Assembly: GCA_003116995.1 (NCBI GenBank)
Contig: BDSL01000117.1
Span: 186,001 to 250,000, forward strand
DNA from: Yamagishiella unicocca
Taxonomy: Eukaryota; Chlorophyta; Chlorophyceae; Chlamydomonadales; Volvocaceae
Direction of reading: 5' to 3'
Length of the DNA stretch: 64,000 nucleotides
The position numbers were made by a program, and so were the translations under genes. The first letter of the stretch is position 1, and each line of letters opens with the position of its first letter. Shown here piece by piece: positions 50,101 through 60,537 of this stretch. The notes under the pieces are model-generated. The model was not told where the DNA came from. It made no database searches and saw only the letters and a list, made by a program, of their open reading frames with translations.

Positions 50101-53100
50101 GTGTGGCAGGGAGGTCCGGGGCTGCTGGCTGGCCCGACGAGGTGTGGGCCCCGCCGCTGGCGGGGGAGGAGGGGGTCAGGTAGAGCCGAGCTCGGGCGTG
50201 GTGGTGGAAGAAGGGGGAGGCGACGGCGGGGATGGGGACGAGGAGGAGGTCCAGGGAGGGCATTTCGTTGTGGTAGAAGTGGGCGTGGAGTTGAGGTTCG
50301 ACGCGCAGGGCCGGAGGGTAGATGCCGTCGTGGAGGGAGAAGACACGGGTGACGGTGTCGCCGACACGTTTGTCGGGGTGCTGGGGCGGAGTGAGGGTCA
50401 AGGTGACGCGGTGGTGGGGCTTCTTGTCGGGGTGACGGGGGTAGAGGGTGGTGGCGGCGACGAGGAAAGGCCAGACGGGTTGGGGTTGGTCGGCGAAGGC
50501 GTGGGAGACAGCGGCGGCGACGAGGTGGAGATGGTCGTGGGGGATGTTGGTGTCGTAGGCTTGCGGGGGAGGGAAAGGGAGGGGCAACTGGCTGGCGTTG
50601 ATAGCTAGTATGGACGCGGTTGTCGCCCGCGGTAGAGGAGAGGCAGTACCAGGGCGTGAAGCCGGGGAGGGTGGCGTCCCAGAGCTGAATGAAATGAGTT
50701 GGGGGTCGGGGGTTGGGGGACGGGGGTGGCGGTGTGTGTGGGGGGGTTGGGGGACGGGGGTGGCGGTGTGTGTGGGGGTTTGGGGGGCTGGGGCGGCGTG
50801 GTGTGTGGGGGGGTTGGGGGACGGGGGTAGCGGGGTGTGTGGGGGTTGGGGGACGGGGGTGGCGGCGTGTGTGGGGGGGTTGGGGGTTGGGGGCGGCGGG
50901 GTGTGTGGGGGGGTTGGGGGGCGGGGGCGGTGGGGTGTGTGGGGGGGTTGGGGGATGGGGGTATAGGCGGAGGGGCCGGCGGCGGCGGGGGCGGCGGGAG
51001 AGGGCGGTGGCAGCGGGAAGGGGGGGAGCGGCGGGAGCGGGGGGGGGGGGCGGCGTCGGCGGGGGTTACAATAAAAGGACCGGTAACTGGGAAATGCAGT
51101 GGGTGCATAGCCTTCGGACACCTGGACGCGCGCGCATGCTACTGGACTAGGGTGGCCGGCCACACACGCGGACGACAGTGGGTGCGGTGAAGAGGAAGAA
51201 GGAGCGGGGAGGGGAGAGGGGGGAGAGGGGGGAGGGGCAAGGGGGGAGCGGGGGGGACGGGGGATTGCAGGAAACGGAAAGGTCAGGGTAGTGGATGTAC
51301 ACCGGACTGGTATCAAGATCACTTGATTGCAACTTACCGCCGGCGGGCGCCTTCCCTTACTCCCCTCAACCCCAGGTCTTTAATGAGTTGGACGTTAGCC
51401 GTGCTAAGGCCAGTGTGGAGAGCGACCGAGTCCGCATTCTATATGACATCCGCTCCGACGTTGGCGACTTGAACCTCATGACCCACCGCCTCAAGGACGC
51501 CCTGGTCGCAGGAGCGGTGGCGCAGGTGCCGCCTGCGGAGTCCGAATGGACGGAGGACGTGGGCCATGAGCTCCACATAGCTGCACGGCTCAGCCAACTG
51601 TATGGGCGGCTGGCTGAGGCGGAACCACTGTACAGGCGGGACCTGGACGGCAGCGAGCGAGTGCTGGGTGCAGACCACCCAGACACACTCACATCGGTCA
51701 GCAACCTGGGCTACCTGTTCCAGGCTCAGGGCAAGCTGGCTGAGGCGGAACCACTGCGCAAGCGGGCACTGGAGGGCAACGAGCGAGTGCTGGGTGCAGA
51801 CCACCCATCCACACTCGGGTCGGTCAGCAACCTGGCTGGCCTGTTCGAGGATCAGGGCAAGCTGGCTGAGGCGGAACCACTGTTCAGGCGGGCACTGGAG
51901 GGCAGGCAGCGAGTGCAGGGTGCAGACCACCCAGACACACTCACATCGGTCAGCAACCTGGGCTACCTGTTCCAGGCTCAGGGCAAGCTGGCCGAGGCGG
52001 AACCACTGTTCAGGCGGGCACTGGAGGGCAAGGAGCGAGTGCTGGGTGCAGACCACCCAGACACACTCACGTCGGTCAGCAACCTGGCTGGCCTGTTCAT
52101 GGCTCACGGCAAGCTGGCTGAGGCGGAACCACTGTTCAGGCGGGCACTGGAGGGCAAGGAGCGAGTGCTGGGTGCAGACCACCCATCCACACTCACGTCG
52201 GTCAGCAACCTGGCTATCCTGTTCGAGGATCAGGGCAAGCTGGCTGAGGCGGAACCACTGTACAGGCGGGCACTGGAGGGCAACGAGCGAGTGCTGGGTG
52301 CAGACCACCCAGACACACTCTCGTCGGTCAGCAACCTGGGCTCCCTGTTCCAGGCTCAGGGCAAGCTGGCTGAGGCGGAACCACTGTACAGGTGGGCACT
52401 GGAGGGCAGGCAGCGAGTGCTGGGTGCAGACCACCCAGACACACTCACATCGGTCAACAACCTGGGCTACCTGTTCCAGGCTCAGGGCAAGCTGGCTGAG
52501 GTGGAACCACTGTACAGGCGGGCACTGGAGGGCAACGAGCGAGTGCTGGGTGCAGACCACCCATCCACACTCGGGTCGGTCAGCAACCTGGCTGGCCTGT
52601 TCGAGGATCAGGGCAAGCTGGCTGAGGCGGAACCACTGTTCAGGCGGGCACTGGAGGGCAGGCAGCGAGTGCAGGGTGCAGACCACCCAGACACACTCAC
52701 ATCGGTCAGCAACCTGGGCTACCTGTTCCAGGCTCAGGGCAAGCTGGCCGAGGCGGAACCACTGTTCAGGCGGGCACTGGAGGGCAAGGAGCGAGTGCTG
52801 GGTGCAGACCACCCAGACACACTCACGTCGGTCAGCAACCTGGCTGGCCTGTTCATGGCTCACGGCAAGCTGGCTGAGGCGGAACCACTGTTCAGGCGGG
52901 CACTGGAGGGCAAGGAGCGAGTGCTGGGTGCAGACCACCCATCCACACTCACGTCGGTCAGCAACCTGGCTATCCTGTTCGAGGATCAGGGCAAGCTGGC
53001 TGAGGCGGAACCACTGTACAGGCGGGCACTGGAGGGCAACGAGCGAGTGCTGGGTGCAGACCACCCAGACACACTCTCGTCGGTCAGCAACCTGGGCTCC

Positions 53101-54027
53101 CTGTTCCAGGCTCAGGGCAAGCTGGCTGAGGCGGAACCACTGTACAGGTGGGCACTGGAGGGCAGGCAGCGAGTGCTGGGTGCAGACCACCCAGACACAC
53201 TCACATCGGTCAACAACCTGGGCTACCTGTTCCAGGCTCAGGGCAAGCTGGCTGAGGTGGAACCACTGTACAGGCGGGCACTGGAGGGCAACGAGCGAGT
53301 GCTGGGTGCAGACCACCCATCCACACTCGGGTCGGTCAGCAACCTGGGCTCCCTGTTGAGGGCTCAGGGCAAGCTGGCTGAGGCGGAACCACTGTTCAGG
53401 CGGGCACTGGAGGGCAGGCAGCGAGTGCAGGGTGCAGACCACCCAGACACACTCGGGTCGGTCAACAACCTGGGCTACCTGTTCCAGGCTCAGGGCAAGC
53501 TGGCTGAGGCAGAACCACTGTACAGGCGGGCACTGGAGGGCAACGAGCGAGTGCTGGGTGCAGACCACCCATCCACACTCTCGTCGGTCAACAACCTGGG
53601 CAACCTGTTCGAGGGTCAGGGCAAGCTGGCTGAGGCGGAACCACTGTACAGGCGGGCACTGGAGGGCAGGCAGCGAGTGCTGGGTGCAGACCACCCAGAC
53701 ACACTCGCATCGGTCAACAACCTGGCTGGCCTGTACACGGCTCAGGGCAAGCTGGCTGAGGCGGAACCACTGTTCAGGCGGGCGCTGGAGGGCAGGCAGC
53801 GAGTGCTGGATGCAGACCACCCAGACACACTCGTGTCGGTCAGCAACCTGGCTGTCCTGTTCCAGGCTCAGGGCAAGCTGGCTGAGGCGGAACCACTGTT
53901 CGGGCGGGCACTGGAGGGCAGGCAGCGAGTGCTGGGTGCAGACCACCCATCCACACTCGCATCGGCCAACAACCTGGCTGGCCTGTGCAGAGCTCAGGGC
54001 AAGCTGGCTGAGGCGGAACCATTCTAG
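47157..54027 (+). CDS. TIR-like domain protein with 19 kinesin-light-chain-type TPR units
   Basis: Exons 47157-47303, 47698-48051, 48284-48493 and 51376-54027 join in phase 0 to give 1,120 residues; all introns are GT-AG, the last donor (GTCGGT) being weak. Residues 1-49 are low complexity. Residues about 110-235 look like a TIR/flavodoxin-like fold: a strand with FVSHTW (114-119), a strand with VFVWFDMFAVNQH (158-170), a strand LMVLD (193-197) and RIWCLYE (205-211). Glu211 falls where plant TIR NADases have their catalytic Glu. A linker leads to 42-residue units of the form LAEAEPLYRRALEGNERVLGADHPDTL..., which resemble kinesin light chain TPRs and usually bind proteins. The last unit breaks off at KLAEAEPF. 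Signalling or immune-like function is an inference from architecture only. Confidence 0.75.
48716..49195. repeat. 24-bp G-rich minisatellite in intron 3
   Basis: About 20 copies of a 24-bp unit GGGGTCGGTGTTACAGGACA(GGGT) lie in the intron between the TIR-like and TPR exons. Because 24 is a multiple of three, several frames stay open and give GVGVTGQG-type peptides, which are artefacts. Confidence 0.85.
49320..49745. repeat. Purine-rich (GGGA/GAGAGG) tract in intron 3
   Basis: The plus strand is almost purely purine over most of this segment, with many G runs and few pyrimidines. It is likely to form triplex or quadruplex structures. A break of ordinary sequence lies at 49540-49660. Confidence 0.7.
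49748..49850. repeat. Dispersed ~100-bp repeat, intron copy
   Basis: This segment (GAGGAAGACTCGTGGATG ... GATACGAAAGACGAAGGTCA) matches 54341-54444 at roughly 80% by eye. In both places a G-rich minisatellite or purine tract lies directly to the left, so the two belong to one composite repeat. Confidence 0.75.
49946..50640 (-). CDS. Uncertain hypothetical ORF on the minus strand
   Basis: A minus-strand frame without stops runs from 51322 to 49946. Its first half is only a translation of G/C-rich minisatellites (PPHTPPPP). From about 50640 the peptide becomes protein-like, with mixed hydrophobic and charged residues (HDHLHLVAAAVSHAFADQ, HFYHNEMPSLDLLLVP). It lies inside the big intron of the TIR-like/TPR gene on the opposite strand. 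No family was recognised. It may be a transposon gene piece or a chance open frame in GC-rich DNA. Confidence 0.2.
50695..50990. repeat. ~30-36-bp G-rich minisatellite (GGGGGTTGGGGG type)
   Basis: Units such as GGTGTGTGTGGGGGGGTTGG plus GGGACGGGGGTGGC repeat about nine times in the intron. The same type of unit recurs at 54050-54345 past the end of the gene. Dense G runs predict G-quadruplexes on the coding strand. Confidence 0.8.
51601..54027 (+). repeat. 126-bp tandem array encoding the TPR units
   Basis: Nineteen 126-bp units, each encoding 42 residues, follow one another. Positions 51781-52536 and 52537-53292 look identical, so a six-unit block (756 bp) was duplicated recently. Because 126 is divisible by three, other frames of both strands also stay open over long distances. 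Confidence 0.9.
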
Positions 54028-54049
54028 GACCTTCCCGGCCATAGCAGCC

Positions 54050-54345
54050 CGCGGTGTGTGTGTTGGGGGTTTAGGGGGCGGGGGCGGAGGTGTGTGTGGG
54101 GGGGGGTTGGGGGGCGGGGGCGGCGGTGTGTGTGTGTGGGGTTGGGGGGCGGGGGCGGCGGTGTGTTTGGGGGTTGGGGGCGGGGGCGGCGGTGTGTGTG
54201 TGGGGGGTTGGGGGCGGGGGCGGCGGTGTGTGTGGGGATTGGGGGGCGGGGGCGGCGGTGTGTGTGGGGGGTTTGGGGGGCGGGGGCGGCGGTGTGTGTG
54301 GGGTTGGGGGGCGGGGGCGGCGGTGTGTGTGTGGGTTCGAGGGAA
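54050..54345. repeat. G-rich minisatellite at the 3' end of the TPR gene
   Basis: Eight or nine units of about 33-36 bp (GGGGGCGGGGGCGGCGGTGT and GTGTGGGGGTT) start 25 bp past the stop codon. It matches the intron array at 50695-50990. Confidence 0.85.
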
Positions 54346-54444
54346 ACCCGTGGATGTCCGAAAATACCGTTTAAAACAGAAGTTTTGAGATGCATGCTGG
54401 AGAACTGGGTTGGGGATACGAAAGCCGAAGGTCGTAATATGATC
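54341..54444. repeat. Dispersed ~100-bp repeat, 3' flank copy
   Basis: Second copy of the segment at 49748-49850, again directly right of a G-rich array. Confidence 0.75.
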
Positions 54445-54448
54445 CATC

Positions 54449-54495
54449 AACACAGTCACATCGGTCAGCGACCTGGCTGGTCTGTTCATGATGGG
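54449..54495 (+). pseudogene. Orphan fragment of a TPR unit beyond the insertion
   Basis: The stretch reads CACAGTCACATCGGTCAGCG, then ACCTGGCTGGTCTGTTCATG, clearly related to the TPR units (compare 52068-52100). It is separated from the array by the G-rich block, which suggests that the array once continued here. Confidence 0.65.
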
Positions 54496-56477
54496 TGGGT
54501 TTGCGGGGGAGGCTGGAGGCGGGCGGTGATGCTGACGTGGCAGCCTGGTGGCGCTTCTCGCACCTCGTGTGTGTGTTGACGTGTGGTGGGAGGGGCACCG
54601 ATGGTTGACGAGTGGTCGCGTTAATGATTGGCACCGCCTTAACAGACGGTACCTTGGGCACTGTGTTCACTCCATGCAGCTCCACTGGGTGAAGAGGGGT
54701 AAAGCTCTTACCGCATGGTGCCGGCAATAGCACGATGTTCCCTCCCAGGCCAACCATAAAACACCCGCTGTGAGAATACCTGATGGTCAAGGGAGGCCAC
54801 CTTAGCGTTGCATGTGCAGGCGGGCCTGACACAGGTGTCCACAGTGCGAGTCATGAGGGGCACGGCGGAGCTCCCTGTCTCTAGCTGCGGTGCTCACGAC
54901 TCGTGCAGCCACTCTAGGCGTCCTCTGGCCCTACCTCCCTCCCGGCCGATATGTTTGGACGCGTAACGTGACTTGGATCATGACGTGGCTCACTCTGGGT
55001 GGTTTGGAGTCCTCGCAGGACGCGGTCCTAGTCCTTAGTTGATGCGGCCCTAGGAGGCGCGTGGAACTGGCAGAACTGTGAGTGGTCTTACCCGCTTCGA
55101 GAGCGGTAGCGACCAGCCCTGGTAAGACACCACGGCTGCTGGGTTTCTGGAGGGAAGATTAGTGCGCTAAACATACGATTTGTAGCTCATTTTCCCGCCT
55201 CCTACTAACATCTGCGCAGAAAAAAAAATAGTCGCAATCGATACGCTAAGGCTCTGGGTACCTTCGTTCACTAAAAATGTTGGGCGTTGGGCAGGCGAGG
55301 GCAGCAGGTGTCTGATCGTATCCGGGGACATGATCTGGACCACGATACTGTTTTTTGATGACAGACTGTTCGGGCGGGCAATACTGCAAGGCCCGGCCAG
55401 GGAGCCGCCGGATAAGCATTGGCTCTAGTGGATGTAGTTCAAGGGTGACAGCAGGGAAATAGAGGAGAGGCATGGCGGTGCGGTGACGTGAAATGCAGGG
55501 GAAATGGTGGAATGGTTGCAGCTAAGCTTGCTGACGCGTATAAGTAGGACGGCGATCCGGAAACTGATTCGCGTTGCGTGGTTAGGGAGGGGCAGGGTGA
55601 GGGGTTGGGGTGCGGTCAAGGGTTGAGAAAATGGCGGGAAAGGGTTCAGGTGTTCTCAAGGGGCATCGGCGATGTGCCAGCTGACGCATGTGGCGCGCGC
55701 GTGCTTTTAAGAGTTTGTCAGCGGGCGGGGAGATGTGACTGCGTGTGTGGGCATCATCAGGAAAACGCTTTGGCTGGAAGGAAAGAATGAGGTACATGCC
55801 GGGCTGCCTCATCCAATATGAATTGCCAGCAAGCATCATTAAAGAGTGCTCCATTACATTATTTCGATGAAAACGGTTGGGTTCTCGAAGCTAGCTGTTG
55901 TTGCCAAATAGGCACCGGTTGCGCAGCAGTAGGATAACAAATGGGAGGCGTTCACCCAAATTGTCGAGGAGGTTCAGTCATCAACTGCAGTTCAAAATGC
56001 AACTGGGGGATGCTTCCTTATGGTGGACGACACGCGTCCATCGGGATCGAGCCGCTTGCTTGCAGCAAACCTTCCACTTGTTCGAGCGCCTCGAGCACAG
56101 GGAGCTGGTGCCGTCGTCGCTGCGCCTCTTCGGACCAGACAGCACAGACGCATTACTTATATTCATTGATGACGGACGCGGCTTCCGGCGGGGCCATCGA
56201 TGCCATCATCGCCGGACAGATTCCTGCTCGTCGAGGTCGCTTACCTCACGCTGCCGCTGCCTCACATGCTTTCCAAGCACTCACACACCTGCCAGACACC
56301 TTCTGCGCTCAAACAACACCGGATCAAATAGCCTAGCATCAACATACGCCGCGTGCATATGTTATGCCCTTAGCCCGCAATCCAGCCCTGACACACACAC
56401 GCGTGCCCGCGCGTCGAGTCCTGTCCGCAATCCTTATAGCCCAGATCTCAGCCCTTCTCCTCTCCTGATCTAGTGCC
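54496..56477. other. No recognised gene
   Basis: Several frames are open but none shows a known domain or consistent splicing. The stretch 55920-56200 has somewhat protein-like peptides in two frames (for example FERLEHRELVPSSLRLFGPD) but no family match by eye. The right end borders the Copia pol. Confidence 0.4.
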
Positions 56478-59400
56478 TTAGAGCACCCCCATCTGCGTAC
56501 GGCACTCCACGAAGCGCGGAGCTGGTAGCGGCTTGGTAAGCAGGTCCGCCACCATCTCTGCCGTGCTGACATACTCCACCGACAGCTCCCCCATCGCTAC
56601 ACGCTCCCACACAAAGTGGTACAGCACGTCAATGTGCTTCGACTGCGCCGAGTGCAGCGGGTTGCGAGCCAGCAACAGCGCCCCCTGGTTGTCACCCAGC
56701 AGCACGGTTGCCCCCCGCCCCCAACACCCCAAAATCCGTCATTAGCTTCCGCAGCCACCCCGAGCCACGGTCGCAGCCGCCATGTACTCCGCCTCCACCG
56801 CTGACGTAGCCACCGTGGCCTGCAGCCGCGACTGCCAGCTGATCGCCACTCCATTGAACACGAACACATAGCCCGTGGTGGAGCGGCGAGTGTTCAGGTC
56901 ACCAGCGTAGTCTGCGCCCGCGTAACCCACCAGCACCAGCCCACGGCTGCCAAACACCAGGGCAAGGTCAGCGGTCCCCTTTAGGTACCGCAGCACCCTC
57001 TTGGCGGCCTTCCAGTGCTGGTTGGTCGGCACCTGCATGTAGCGCGCCAGTGCTCCCACAGCCTGAGCGATGTCAGGGCGAGTGCAGTTAGCCAGATACA
57101 TTAGGCTCCCTGCGACCGCCCGATACACTGCCGCCAGCTCCTCGCTCAGCGGCTTGCGCTCCTCCTCTTCCGCCGGCGTGCGTCAACTTCTTGCCGGCAG
57201 GCATCGGCTGGTCGTGCCGCAGCAGCGATGAGCCGGGGGCCATCGGCGTGTCAGCAGGTGCCGACTCCGACATGCCATACAACCCCAGCACCTCCTGCGC
57301 ATACCTCGCCTGCGAGAGCGAGATCGTCCCCGCAGCACGGTCGCGTGTTATCCTCATACCCAGGTAGTAGGCAGCCTCCCCCAGGTCTGAGATAGTGAAT
57401 GCTGTCCGCAGCTCAGCCTTGACAGCGGCAACCCTTTGCAGGGTCGCCACCGCCACGAGCAGGTCGTCCATATGCATCAGGAGGTAGACCACAGCACGCA
57501 CCCCCTCTGCATCTCGCCGCACGAACAGCCCAGGGTCCGAGAGCGACTCCTCAAAGCCCATAACCTCCAGTTGCGCCTTTAGCTTGCCGTGCCAGGCCCG
57601 CGGCGCCTGCCGCAGTCCGTACAGCGAGCGTCTCAGCTCCAGCTTGATGGCGGCTCCTCCCTGATCAGCGTATATTGTTAGGCCAGGTTCAAGTTCGCCG
57701 TACAGAAATGCGGTCTAAATGTCCAGCTGGTGCAGCTCCAGGTCTCGGGCCGCCACAATGGCCAGCAGCGCTCGTAGAGACGCCAGCCTCCCAGTGGGGG
57801 CAAACGTCTCAGAAAAATCGACGCCAGGTCGCTGCTGGAAGCCCTTGACCACCAGCCGCGCCTTCCAGCGCACGGCTTTCCCCTCAGTGTCCCGCTTGAT
57901 CTTGAGCACCCACCGCACGCCCAGGGATTTCGCCCCAGGCGGTAGCTTAGTGCGGACGAACACAGACAGTGCGGCCAGTGACTCCAGCTCCTCCTCCATC
58001 GCTGCCTTCCACAAGTGCCAGCAGTCCGGGCGCGACGATGCATGCGCATAGGTAGGCTCATCGCCGCCAGCCCATGAGGGGGCAGCGGCAGTCAGTGGGG
58101 CAGCGGCAAGGATGACGGCGACGACGTTGACCAGGCTGGCGACTCCGTAGGTAACTGCACTGCAGATCAGCCGGACTGGCGGGCGGCTGACACGAGTCGA
58201 GTGCCACAGCGCAGACGGCTGGTCCGTCGGTGCCACACCGTCTGCTCCGCCACCGCCGATGTCCGGCTGCACTGCTTCTCCGGCGCCGGTTCCATGTTCC
58301 CCCAGCTGTGACACTTCACCCGCTCCGTCCCCTGCTGCAGCTTGCTCCTCCTGCTCAGCCACTACGTCCCCTGCTGCGGCTTGCTGCCCCTGCTTGGCCA
58401 CTCCATCCCCTCCTCCCCCTGGTGGCAGCTCACCCGGCGCATTCCCCACGATCACCGCCTGCGCCGGTGGGTTGTCACCATCCTCCTCGTCCGAGCTGGT
58501 TTCCTCTGCGGGGCAGACTGCTGCTGTCGGCAGCCAAGGCTCCAGCTCACTGAAAACGACGTCCCGGCGAATCAGCAGCTTGTTATCTGCCGTCAACACC
58601 CGAAACTTCCCATCTGCTTCCCACCCCACAAAGCGGCACTTTTCTGACACCGCCGCAAACTTGGACGTGCGCGCGTGGTCTGGTATCAGCATGTACGCCA
58701 TGCAGCTTAACACATGCAGCCCGGACACGTCTGGCTGCACGCCCCAGTACAGCTCATGAGGCGTCACCGTGCGGCCGCGGACTGGTGAACGCTGACGGAG
58801 GGCATTTGCTGCCTCCACCGCCAGTCTCCAACACCGAGGGTCCATACCTGCTGCCAGCAGCAGCGAGCGCGCTGCTTCCTGTAGCGTCCGGTTCAGCCGC
58901 TCTGCCGCTCCATTCTGCTGTGGCGAGTATGGCGCCGATGTGTTCTGTAGGATACCTCGCTGGGCGCAGTACGTCTTGACCACTGCGTTGACGTACTCGC
59001 CGCCATGGTCAGACTGCAGCTGCTTGACCCTGAACGGTCGCTGATTGGCTAGCAGTGTAAGTACTCCCATCACCGCCTCCGGCACCGCCAGCTTATCGCG
59101 CAGAAAACGAACCACTGACATCTTGCTGTAGTCGTCCAGGAAGGTGGCAATGAAGCGGGAGCCATCCGCCGCCGGTGGAATGATCGGTCCACACACATCC
59201 ATGTGGATCAGCTCCAGCGGCTCGGTAGCACTGCTGGGCCACGCCCGCCGGTGGTACGGCAGGCGCGTTTGTTTTCCCAGTATGCACGCCTCGCACACGC
59301 TTCTTGCCCTTGACCACTTTCGTATCTGTTGTTGGCTGACCGCCAGTCCATATATCCGCCGACCATGCCCGGGAGGAGCATCATGCGGCCCGGTGCGAGG

Positions 59401-59480
59401 TGTGCAAAGTAAGCGGCGGTGCACTAACTCCACTGCTGCCAGATCCGCCTGTGAGCAAGCCGCTGCGTGCTCCCCCAGCT
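56478..59480 (-). pseudogene. Copia-type retrotransposon pol, decayed
   Basis: Read on the minus strand, the order is pre-integrase zinc region (CEACILGKQTR), integrase (LIHMDVCGPI, LQSDHGGEYVN, PQQNGAAERLNRTL), reverse transcriptase (WVLKIKRD, LMHMDDLLVAV in place of the usual YVDD) and RNase H (GDNQGALLLA, QSKHIDVLYHFV), ending MVADLLTKPLP...QMGVL. This order, integrase before RT, defines Copia. Lesions: a TAG at 57716-57718 inside QLDI-stop-TAFLYGEL, where relatives have Lys; a frameshift near 57170-57190; another near 56745; and apparent frame slips in the pre-integrase region near 59350-59420. Gag and protease are missing. It cannot transpose on its own. Confidence 0.88.
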
Positions 59481-59577
59481 TCTGAAATCAGCAAAGCGTC
59501 CAACCTCTGGGGTCGTGCTGTTGCTGCTACATTTCCAGAGGTATATGAGCGTTGATCAACATCAACACTCCCCCTTG
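59481..59577 (-). mobile_element. Polypurine tract and LTR start, truncated
   Basis: On the minus strand CAAGGGGGAG (59568-59577) is followed at 59567 by TGTTGATGTTGATCAACGCT. That is the usual arrangement of a polypurine tract before a 3' LTR beginning TG. About 86 bp later the sequence runs straight into the pre-integrase coding region, so this LTR is cut short. Confidence 0.5.
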
Positions 59578-60537
59578 AGCAACGCTCACCTTCCAAGGAC
59601 CTTCCCTGGGCCCTTAGCTGGACAACAGCCAGCCAGCCAGGTCCACTTCACCCGCTCATAACCTGTTGTGACTCTTTGTGTGATCCTGCGGCGGCTGTAT
59701 GACCGCTGGCCAGCGGAGCCCTTTGCTCTGACTTATCTATGGCACTTCACCCAACCAGTAGTTATCTCTACCACCCCTAAGGACTGGTGGTACAACACTG
59801 ACCGTCCGCCACCCTACCATGTGCCGACTTAGCAACAGGGGACCACGCACCAGTCCCGGACCATGGACGTTGCTAACATGATGTCAGTTTTTAGTTTTTT
59901 TCCTGTACCCACATCACTGTCCATGAGGACATTTACACCTGTACCAATAGCAAGGGTCGCATACCAGCAAGCTCAGCAAATCAAGCTCAGCAAATCGTCG
60001 TCACTGTAAGTAATTCTTCTGACTCAACTTCTCGGCTGCACCACGGCGACCCCTGGCACGCGGCAGAGGTGTCACTATAAGTGTGGGTCCCAACAGATGC
60101 CTGACAACCCGCCCAACCAATGTGCAACATGGTCACACGCAAAACCATGCGCACTAACATACAGAAGTCACCATACGGTCAGGAAAAGAACATTGGCAGC
60201 AGGAAGCACAGAAGCCCTCTGAATTGCCCCACCATGCAAGCATTGTACATGCGGAAAGGATGCACACAGAGGTCCATGCAGAGGTGCAGTGCTCGGCCAC
60301 GCCATGCCAGGCCCAGTGTACACTGCCACTAACTGTCAGTGATACATCAACACGAGCATAGCCCCACACATACACCCCTCACACCCATGTAAATCCTCGA
60401 TGCTATAGCAGCACTACACGATGCTATAGCAGCAACTCTGACAGCACGCATGCCTCCCATGAATGCTGTCACAAACACTGCTAAGCGCCAAAGCCCGCCC
60501 TTACCCTCGGGGCCCATGTAGCACCCTAGCCAGCGAG
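59578..60537. other. No recognised gene
   Basis: Nothing coding was recognised. It contains the 3' flank of the nucleoside-hydrolase-like gene. The nearest minus-strand TGTAA found is at about 59929-59933. Confidence 0.4.

Noticed and set aside
49946..51322. 458-codon Pro-rich minus-strand protein taken as a whole
   Set aside because: The N-terminal half is a direct translation of a G-rich minisatellite; only the C-terminal part was kept, as a low-confidence hypothetical.
51602..53359. 585-codon open frame in another plus frame of the TPR array
   Set aside because: Same cause as the antisense frame; Trp/Cys/His-rich periodic peptide with no known family.
51439..54489. 1,016-codon open frame antisense to the TPR array
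   Set aside because: The 126-bp unit is a multiple of three, so one stop-free unit keeps the frame open throughout. The sense strand has phased exons and a known repeat family.
55898..56473. 191-codon plus-strand frame
   Set aside because: Parts look protein-like but in two different frames, with no domain, splice logic or homologue recognised.
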